A DNA stretch of 10,242 nt from Thermoplasmatota archaeon (lineage in GTDB: Archaea; Thermoplasmatota; E2; DHVEG-1). Positions 5,206 through 10,242 of the stretch are shown here, piece after piece. The notes below the pieces were generated by a model. It was not told where the DNA came from. It saw only the letters and a list, made by a program, of their open reading frames with translations, and did not search any database. Location: contig JAUWCF010000017.1 in NCBI GenBank assembly GCA_030609445.1, forward strand, positions 1 through 10,242, read 5' to 3'. Position 1 is the first letter of the stretch; each line of letters starts with the position of its first letter. Both the position numbers and the translations under genes were made by a program.

Positions 5206-6015
5206 ATGAAATATGAAACATATGACAAATTTCATAAAAGATCAGATGAAGAACTTACAGATTTTATAAAGAAACTGGAGTTACAAGCATTAGAAACAGC
5301 AGAAGAACGACTCCCGCTTTATCTAGAAGTAGGACTAAAAGACGCCCGTCTTGTATTGGATGCTGGATGTGGTTCAGGTTTTGTAACAAGAGATATTGCT
5401 CGCCTCACAAAAGGAATCGTGATCGCGATAGATGGTTCAACTCATTTGATAGACGTCGCAAAAAGGATTTTAAAAAACTATTCAAACACAAAACTTGGCA
5501 TTGCCGATGCACAACTCTTACCCTTTGACGATAACACATTTGACATTGCAACATGTAATCTAACACTTATGTGGGCAGATATCCCAAAAAAAGTAGTACA
5601 TGAAATGGCACGGGTAACAAAACCCAAAGGAAAGGTTCTAGCATCTCTAGAACCAGATTATGGTGGAAAAATTCACTGGCCAGAAAACCCAAAAGTAGAT
5701 CCGCTCTTTGCCGGTGAAGCAATACGAAAAAAAGGCGGAGACCCACATATTGGACGAAAACTACGAGAACTATTTGTCTCAGCGGGACTTGAAACAAAAA
5801 TTGGTATCGGAAATAACAGGATATGGTCATGTGCAGAAGATAAACAATACTATCTTCATTCAAGAGATTTCTATATTAAAGTAATGAAAGACGCAGGTCT
5901 TTCGGAAAAAGAAATAGACTCATGGGAATACGAATACTTGAAATCACTTGACAAAGGCATGCAGCTGAATTTTTTTCCACAGTTCTATGCAATTGGTATA
6001 AAACCCAAATCTTAA
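5206..6015 (+). CDS. Class I SAM-dependent methyltransferase
   Basis: The 269-residue protein has a Methyltransf_11/UbiE-like Rossmann fold. Motif I is VLDAGCGSGFVT (about residues 50-61). The acidic end of strand 2 is IAIDGS (D76), which should bind the SAM ribose. ADAQLLPF (100-107) holds the adenine-contacting Asp. FDIATCNLTLMW (112-123) is strand 4, and ARVTKPKGKVLAS (135-147) leads to strand 5. An N-terminal helical cap (residues 1-45) and a C-terminal portion from SLEPDYGGKIHWPENP onward should determine the substrate, which cannot be read from the sequence. In known family members EPD..G after strand 5 is common in enzymes of unassigned substrate. The frame starts at the only ATG downstream of a TATA-like element, with no ribosome binding site, so it is probably nearly leaderless. 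FolD follows 33 bases later on the same strand; co-transcription is possible but not proven. Confidence 0.85.
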   Translation: MKYETYDKFHKRSDEELTDFIKKLELQALETAEERLPLYLEVGLKDARLVLDAGCGSGFVTRDIARLTKGIVIAIDGSTHLIDVAKRILKNYSNTKLGIADAQLLPFDDNTFDIATCNLTLMWADIPKKVVHEMARVTKPKGKVLASLEPDYGGKIHWPENPKVDPLFAGEAIRKKGGDPHIGRKLRELFVSAGLETKIGIGNNRIWSCAEDKQYYLHSRDFYIKVMKDAGLSEKEIDSWEYEYLKSLDKGMQLNFFPQFYAIGIKPKS

Positions 6016-6048
6016 TAATTACTTCTAAATTTCATTTTTTGATTAAAT

Positions 6049-6906
6049 ATGACTGCGACAGTAATCGATGGTCGAGAAATAGCAAAAAAAATCCGAAAAG
6101 AAATCTATGACGAAGTAGTATCATTAAAATCAAAATACAAAGTAACACCTAAAATAACAACTCTTTTAATTGGCGATGATCCTGGGTCTAAATTGTATCT
6201 GAAACTTAGAGATAACGCCTGCAATAAAGTAGGTATTACATCAGATCACCTTGAATTTGACGAAAACGTTTCAGAAGACGAAATCACCGCTGCGATACAG
6301 AACCTAAACAACGATGAGAATATCCATGGAATTCTTATTCAATACCCGGCTCCAAGTCATATTTCTCAAGATACACTCATGAGTAGTATTGATCCAAAAA
6401 AAGACGTAGAAGGATTCCATCCCTATAATATGGGGAGGACGCTGCTTGGCAATGAGTCTATTGTCCCCTGCACACCACTTTCAGTACTTACAATTTTAGA
6501 GCATGAAGAGGTGGACCTTAAAGGAAAGGATGTCTGCATTGTAAATCATAGCAATGTTGTTGGAAAACCACTTGCAGCGCTTCTCTTAAATAGAAATGCA
6601 ACGGTCTTGGTTTGTCATGTCTTCACACAAGATTCAAAACAATACACATCAAAAGCTGACGTTCTCATCACCGGTGCCGGAGTACCAAAACTTATCACAC
6701 CAGATCATGTGAAAAAAGATGCATTTGTTATTGATGTCGCAATAATACCAACAGAGAGTGGCATTTGTGGAGATGTAGATTTTGAGTCGGTAAAAGAAAA
6801 AGCAGGAAAGATCACGCCAGTACCAGGTGGTGTTGGACCGGTAACGATTGCAAGTGCACTGAAAAACATGATAAAAACATACAAAAACTGTTTCGAAGAC
6901 GCATAA
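6049..6906 (+). CDS. folD: FolD, methylene-THF dehydrogenase/cyclohydrolase, variant active site
   Basis: FolD interconverts 5,10-methylene-, methenyl- and 10-formyl-tetrahydrofolate (or an archaeal pterin) in the cytoplasm. The 285 residues match the usual family length of about 280-300. Typical landmarks are TTLLIGDDPGSKLY (37-50), HGILIQYP (93-100), PKKDVEGFHPYN (116-127), PCTP (140-143), the nucleotide-binding VNHSNVVGKPLAALLL (165-180) and the C-terminal TPVPGGVGPVTIA (256-268). Numbering coincides with E. coli FolD. Tyr50, Cys58, Gln98 and Gly122 are present. The catalytic Lys54 is Arg54 and conserved Asp121 is Glu121, and the usual QLPLP reads QYPAP. The GRS cofactor signature is NHS, near the NRS seen in some archaeal and NAD-linked homologues. 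The fold is secure. Whether the cyclohydrolase step survives is open; loss or altered balance is inferred. ATG 6049 has no ribosome binding site. Confidence 0.9.
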   Translation: MTATVIDGREIAKKIRKEIYDEVVSLKSKYKVTPKITTLLIGDDPGSKLYLKLRDNACNKVGITSDHLEFDENVSEDEITAAIQNLNNDENIHGILIQYPAPSHISQDTLMSSIDPKKDVEGFHPYNMGRTLLGNESIVPCTPLSVLTILEHEEVDLKGKDVCIVNHSNVVGKPLAALLLNRNATVLVCHVFTQDSKQYTSKADVLITGAGVPKLITPDHVKKDAFVIDVAIIPTESGICGDVDFESVKEKAGKITPVPGGVGPVTIASALKNMIKTYKNCFEDA

Positions 6907-6936
6907 ACAAAGATCATAGTGTATCTTTTCTTTGTT
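6906..6936. terminator. Hairpin between convergent genes
   Basis: aacaaaga (6906-6913) pairs with tctttgtt (6929-6936) over eight bases around a 15-base loop. It starts on the last base of the folD stop codon. It can serve the rightward folD transcript and possibly the leftward broken gene, whose frame ends at 6960. No long T-run follows, so strength is uncertain. Confidence 0.45.
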
Positions 6937-6959
6937 ACATACTCGGCGTCATCATATTT

Positions 6960-7480
6960 CTACATAAGATAAGTACAGGAGCTATTTTTTTCAACAAACG
7001 CAATATTTACCTCATTATTCTCTTTTATTTTATATTGATCAACATCAATTTTACCTAACTCTTCCTGAAGCTCAGCGATTCTTAGATTAACGCCTAAATC
7101 CTTGATATACATACGATATTCATCTCCAAGATCATCTCTAAACTCCTTTATAAAAAAATAACCAGCTTTTTCCCCAGATGGCTTTTGAGCACATCAGTAA
7201 GATCTTGAATTGCCTTTCCAACTTCTTTTGGTCGAACACAGTCCATATCTGATCTGACATTTATTGCATCAATGTTGTTTTCAATTTGCGTTAATGTCTT
7301 TATGTCAACATATTTTAAAAAATCATAGTTACCTTCAAGATCTCAAAGTAAGGTTTTCACAGAAGAACGTGCATAATCAATAGAAGTTTTATTGCTTGCT
7401 ACATTAAGAAGTGATGCTAACGTATGCTTCATAATATCTGAATTTTCAATAAAACATATTCCATCTGACAAGTTGGCCAT
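6960..7480 (-). pseudogene. Broken gene of unknown family, one stop and one frameshift
   Basis: On the minus strand a reading frame begins ATG at 7480 (MANLSDGICFIEN) and would encode about 172 residues if repaired. It is interrupted by a TGA at 7345-7343 (codon 46, within SVKTLL-stop-DLEGNYDF). It then changes frame near the A-run at 7171-7167. One extra A would restore LGKKAGYFFIKEF. Without it the first frame ends at 7150-7148. The second frame runs from KAGYFFIKEFRDDLGDEYR to TAG 6962-6960. The protein-like quality on both sides (amphipathic helices, KAGYFFIKEF core, DLGVNL, ELQEELG) shows a real ancestor. No family is recognised with confidence. There is no signal peptide and it is likely all-alpha. 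Two lesions make decay more likely than sequencing error, though the second is in a homopolymer. Confidence 0.6.
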
Positions 7481-7557
7481 GTCATATCAACACCACAAAT
7501 ATCTTTATCCTCTATCAATAGTTAGTCTTGAACACAAATACGATAAAACAATAATTG

Positions 7558-7572
7558 TAAAAAAAAGATTTT
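7558..7572 (-). terminator. T-run after the ABC permease gene
   Basis: Read on the minus strand, the stop of the permease is followed by a run of eight T (aaaaaaaa on the plus strand, about 7559-7566). This is the simple form of an archaeal terminator and would end the three-gene leftward unit. Confidence 0.5.
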
Positions 7573-8340
7573 TCATGCCTCACTTTTGGAGAAGAAATAA
7601 CTCCCGAGACTCATCATAACAATGCAGACAAAAAAGACAACTAAAAAATCAACTAATGGCGGAAAAACATTGTTTGCCCCCGTAAGACTACCTCGCATTC
7701 CATCAACCATATAAAACAGGGGATTGGCAAATGAAATTGCTTTGAGCCATGCAGGCAACGATTCACTGATTGGAAAGAACGCAGAAGACAAGAAAAAAAG
7801 AGGCATAATGATAAGATTCATAATAATTTGAAACCCCTGAAAATCATTCATTTTTGTAGCAATAATAAGACCAAATCCAACAGCAGTAAATGAAATCAAT
7901 ACCATCATAATAAGCATGAGAATAAATCCAAAGATATCTGGAATCCTCACACCTAAAGCAATAGAGATTATGAGAATAATAAATCCTTGCAGAAGAGCTG
8001 TCGTGGCACCACCAAGTGTTCTCCCAAGAATAATTGATGTTCTTTTAATAGGTGCGACAAGAACTTCTTGTAAAAACCCAAATTGTTTATCCCATAAAAC
8101 CGAGACACCAGTAAACATAGATGAAAACATAATAGCCATTGTGATAATTCCGGGTGCAAGAAAATGGAGGTAATCTCCAGAAACTCCTTCAAATGTTGCT
8201 ACTCTAAATCCTGAGCCAAGGATAAAAAGGAAAAAAAGCGGTTGGACAATACTTGCAACAATCCTACTTTTAGCTCGTACAAACCTCTTCATCTGTCGAA
8301 GCCACATGACATAGATTGCCTGAAACTCTCGCCCCATCAT
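7573..8340 (-). CDS. ABC-2 type permease of a DrrAB-like exporter
   Basis: The 255-residue protein is the membrane half of an ABC exporter. Its cytoplasmic N-terminal helix (residues 1-26, MMGREFQAIYVMWLRQMKRF, basic) precedes six hydrophobic segments at about 27-46, 60-82, 110-130, 134-163, 172-190 and 230-250. The ABC-2 signature FLQEVLVAPIKRTSIILGR lies at 89-107, as in DrrB/NodJ proteins; ..NPLFYMVDGMRG (206-217) is the other familiar piece. These permeases dimerise with two ATPase copies. Substrates range from lipids and polysaccharides to drugs and cannot be predicted here. The ATG at 8340 is two bases after the ATPase stop, and its ribosome binding site AGGAGG (8354-8349) is inside the ATPase gene, so translation is coupled. 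A second ATG follows directly at 8337. Confidence 0.9.
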   Translation of the reverse strand: MMGREFQAIYVMWLRQMKRFVRAKSRIVASIVQPLFFLFILGSGFRVATFEGVSGDYLHFLAPGIITMAIMFSSMFTGVSVLWDKQFGFLQEVLVAPIKRTSIILGRTLGGATTALLQGFIILIISIALGVRIPDIFGFILMLIMMVLISFTAVGFGLIIATKMNDFQGFQIIMNLIIMPLFFLSSAFFPISESLPAWLKAISFANPLFYMVDGMRGSLTGANNVFPPLVDFLVVFFVCIVMMSLGSYFFSKSEA

Positions 8341-8342
8341 AA

Positions 8343-9329
8343 CTATCGCCTCCTATTGTAGAACTTCGCCATCTCTTTCATTGGAGATTCAGGTTCAAAA
8401 TCTCTCATCGTTCGTCCAGTAAAATGTAAAAAGACATCATCAAGTGTCGGCTTTCGTACACTTATTGATTTGATTTTAATTTTAAGTTTATGAGCTATCT
8501 CAAATATTGCTGGGATTTTTTCTTCTCCTTTTTCAACACCAAGTGTTAAATGTAAATCATGCCGTTTAATATTTTTAATCCAGTCCTCTTTTTCTAATCG
8601 TTTCGTAAATTTATCCAGTTCAGAACAAGAAAGAGTTATGACATCGTTTCCAACAGAATTTTTCAGATTCTGTATCGTATCAATAACAAGGATTTTTCCT
8701 TTATCAATAATTCCAACGCGATCGCAGAGATAATCAGCCTCGTCCATGTAATGAGTAGTTAAGAAAATAGTAGTGTCTTCTTCTTTATTCATTTTTTTAA
8801 TATATTCCCAGATGGCTCTTCGGGTTTGAGAATCAAGTCCCAGCGTTGGTTCATCTAAAAAAAGTACTGTTGGATAATGCATCAGTCCTCTTGCAATCTC
8901 AAGTCGCCTTTTCATCCCGCCAGAATAGTTTTTTACAAGAACATCCTTTTTTTCTACTAAATCAACTAGCTGTAAAACATCATTGATACGGTTTTTTCTT
9001 TTATCTTTTGAAAGACCATACATTCTTGCATGAAAATCAAGGTTCTCTTTACCAGTAAGTTCAGTATCCAGTGCTGGTTCTTGAAATACAACACCAATTT
9101 TTTGTCTCACATCATCTCGTTCTTTTATAATATCAAAATCAGACAGTGTTGCAGAACCTTCTGTTGGATACAAGAGAGTCGTCAGCATCTTAATAGTTGT
9201 TGTTTTACCGGCACCATTAGGCCCTAAAAAACCAAAAATCTCCCCTTTTTTTATAGAAAAAGAGATATGATCAACTGCCGTGAAATCATTGAATTTTTTT
9301 GTAAGATCAATAGTTGTGATGATATCCAA
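8343..9329 (-). CDS. ABC transporter ATP-binding protein, DrrA-like
   Basis: This 328-residue subunit powers the exporter with the permease downstream. From the N-terminus it shows Walker A GPNGAGKTT (36-44), Q-loop VVFQEPALD (Q83), the signature YSGGMKRRLEIARG (135-148), Walker B VLFLDEP (155-161), D-loop GLD (164-166) and the switch His in TTHYMDEAD (H193). SGGM instead of SGGQ is usual for DrrA-type proteins. Residues about 215-328 form the extra C-terminal domain (DUF4162-like) with the closing VRKPTLDDVFLHFTGR motif typical of DrrA/CcmA-like drug and lipid exporters. Start: TTG at 9329, supported by AAGGAGA (9343-9337) seven bases upstream and by MDIITTIDLTKKF as the expected N-terminus. 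No ATG or GTG fits. It follows the Trm9-like gene by 50 bases with no promoter visible between, so one transcript is likely. Confidence 0.93.
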   Translation of the reverse strand: MDIITTIDLTKKFNDFTAVDHISFSIKKGEIFGFLGPNGAGKTTTIKMLTTLLYPTEGSATLSDFDIIKERDDVRQKIGVVFQEPALDTELTGKENLDFHARMYGLSKDKRKNRINDVLQLVDLVEKKDVLVKNYSGGMKRRLEIARGLMHYPTVLFLDEPTLGLDSQTRRAIWEYIKKMNKEEDTTIFLTTHYMDEADYLCDRVGIIDKGKILVIDTIQNLKNSVGNDVITLSCSELDKFTKRLEKEDWIKNIKRHDLHLTLGVEKGEEKIPAIFEIAHKLKIKIKSISVRKPTLDDVFLHFTGRTMRDFEPESPMKEMAKFYNRRR

Positions 9330-9379
9330 TGTTTTGTCTCCTTGCTCTATTTTGAAAACACGAATAGTACTCGCGATAA

Positions 9380-10066
9380 TTATCCTTTTCTAACAACTGC
9401 AAAATAGTTATCAGTATATTTTTTTGATCGTATCTTTGCTTCAGAAAACTGTTCAATCTTGAGTCCAGATTGCTCAATATCTTCAATAAACTCTTCTTTA
9501 ATATAGAGATGATAAAATCGAGGAACATTTAATTTGTTTTGTCTCCAATATATCACAATATCTCCCGGTTCACAATCATTACCAGAGATATGATTAAAAC
9601 AATCTCGAAATCTTTCTTGTTCCCTTGACCATACACTAATAAGCGCTCTTCCATCATTTTTTAATATCCTTTTAACTTCGTTTAACGACTGAATACGATT
9701 CGTTCTTCCTTTAATGTTATGTAAAGCAGCAATGTAAAGTACAGAATCTAAAGAGCTGCCCCGAATAGGAATATTTACCAGATTTCCATGAATAAATACA
9801 ACACGTACTTTCCTTCCTTTTATCTTACTTTTAGCTATTTTAAGAAGGCTTTTTGAAATATCAAGTCCAATCACAGTTTTACATTTATCAACACATAAAA
9901 TGAGATGTCGACCATTGCCACATCCGATATCAGCAACAACATCAGAAACTGATAACGCACTAACAAAATCAACAACAACTTTCCAAGGCTTTCCTCTAGT
10001 CGCATCAAAGCTTTCTGCAATTGCATTCCACGTTTCTTCCGATTCTTTAAAATGATATTCTGTCAT
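9380..10066 (-). CDS. Trm9-like SAM-dependent (tRNA) methyltransferase
   Basis: The 228-residue protein (from ATG 10066) looks like the Trm9/ALKBH8 methyltransferase group. Pieces include TWNAIAESFDATRGKPW, motif I ADIGCGNGRHL (about 45-55), IGLDIS (acidic strand-2 end, D69), YIAALHNI (111-118) and the family-typical VWSREQERF (145-153), IYWRQ, and VPRFYHLYIKEEF (181-193). Eukaryotic Trm9 completes mcm5U at the wobble base of tRNA. Archaeal homologues are often annotated the same way without proof, so the tRNA substrate is inference. ATG 10066 is preferred over an in-frame GTG at 10081. A minus-strand TATA-like cataaaaaag (10101-10092) sits about 30 bases before it, indicating a leaderless start. 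The gene leads the unit with the ABC exporter; no functional link is obvious. Confidence 0.85.
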   Translation of the reverse strand: MTEYHFKESEETWNAIAESFDATRGKPWKVVVDFVSALSVSDVVADIGCGNGRHLILCVDKCKTVIGLDISKSLLKIAKSKIKGRKVRVVFIHGNLVNIPIRGSSLDSVLYIAALHNIKGRTNRIQSLNEVKRILKNDGRALISVWSREQERFRDCFNHISGNDCEPGDIVIYWRQNKLNVPRFYHLYIKEEFIEDIEQSGLKIEQFSEAKIRSKKYTDNYFAVVRKG

Positions 10067-10091
10067 CAATCCATATTCCACATAGACTCAT

Positions 10092-10101
10092 ACTTTTTTA
10101 T
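10092..10101 (-). promoter_or_regulatory. TATA-like box of the leftward operon
   Basis: cataaaaaag on the minus strand lies about 30 bases before the ATG at 10066, consistent with leaderless transcription of the Trm9-like gene and the ABC genes behind it. Confidence 0.4.
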
Positions 10102-10176
10102 GTTTATTATTAAGACTGAAAGAATGGGAAAACTAATACATACGTGTTGAATATAGGTGGATAGTAAATTTACAGT

Positions 10177-10184
10177 AAGGAGGT
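10177..10184 (+). promoter_or_regulatory. Perfect Shine-Dalgarno sequence of the last gene
   Basis: AAGGAGGT ends five bases before the ATG at 10190 and fully matches the archaeal anti-Shine-Dalgarno, fixing this start. Confidence 0.7.
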
Positions 10185-10189
10185 AAAAT

Positions 10190-10242
10190 ATGACTCTTAT
10201 AGTAACTGGTTCAGGGCTTACTATCAAAAATGTTGTAGAAAT
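10190..10242 (+). CDS. Start of a probable histidine/aromatic ammonia-lyase (partial)
   Basis: Only 17 complete codons are in the window: MTLIVTGSGLTIKNVVE. The pattern 'h.h.G..LTI.DVV.' is how histidine ammonia-lyase (HutH) and related aromatic amino-acid lyases usually begin. These enzymes use an internal MIO cofactor to remove ammonia from His, Phe or Tyr. The start is supported by a perfect ribosome binding site five bases upstream. With so little sequence the assignment is tentative. The gene diverges from the Trm9-like/ABC unit across about 120 bases. Confidence 0.5.
   Translation, partial: MTLIVTGSGLTIKNVVE

Noticed and set aside
4972..5235. Leftward open frame covering the gap before the methyltransferase
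   Set aside because: It overlaps the end of the small gene and the start of the methyltransferase in antisense, and is of low complexity without start signals.
7392..7619. Rightward open frame of 75 codons
   Set aside because: It lies antisense to the broken gene and the end of the permease, with no recognisable domain.
1..10242. tRNA, rRNA, CRISPR array or replication origin
   Set aside because: I looked for cloverleaf-like arms, regularly spaced repeats and clustered origin-type repeats by eye and saw none; a covariance-model scan was not possible.

Overview
The window reads as a piece of an AT-rich archaeal chromosome. Several genes have a TATA-like element about 25-45 bases before the start codon (ttatatata, gtataaaag, attatataa), some starts look leaderless, and others carry strong Shine-Dalgarno sequences (AAGGAGGT, AAGGAGGA, AGGAGG). 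The gene families fit as well: secreted PKD-domain protein, HTH_10-type helix-turn-helix, TrmB-like regulator, FolD and a Trm9-like methyltransferase. A Thermoplasmatota-type euryarchaeon is my best guess, but this is inference from gene content and not a phylogenetic result.

Layout, left to right. Bases 1-359 hold no gene but contain an inverted repeat and promoter signals. A secreted two-PKD-domain protein (360-1298, +) is followed by a T-run and an orphan HTH_10-like helix-turn-helix remnant (about 1408-1623). Next come three rightward genes with regulatory or unknown character: a tandem winged-helix protein (1706-2095), a small apparently leaderless gene (2173-2442), and a TrmB-like regulator (2587-3480) whose promoter carries an 18-base perfect palindrome. 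A 325-base insertion-sequence remnant (3521-3845) keeps both ends, each with two copies of a terminal motif, and the C-terminal piece of a transposase. A leftward four-helix membrane protein (4141-4563) and a small rightward unknown gene (4843-5070) follow.

The right half is more metabolic. A SAM-dependent methyltransferase (5206-6015) and a FolD homologue (6049-6906) run rightward. They converge on a broken leftward gene (6960-7480) with one in-frame stop and one frameshift. A leftward transcription unit then runs from a Trm9-like methyltransferase (10066 to 9380) through a DrrA-type ABC ATPase (9329 to 8343) to its ABC-2 permease (8340 to 7573). ATPase and permease are two bases apart and the permease ribosome binding site lies inside the ATPase gene, so they almost certainly form one exporter. 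Diverging from this unit, a probable histidine/aromatic ammonia-lyase gene starts at 10190 and runs off the window.

I did not find a clear new multi-gene system. The most notable points are the FolD homologue with Arg in place of the catalytic Lys and Glu in place of the conserved Asp, the IS remnant with duplicated terminal motifs, the palindrome on the regulator promoter, and several decayed genes (HTH_10 remnant, transposase piece, broken 172-codon gene), which point to local gene turnover.
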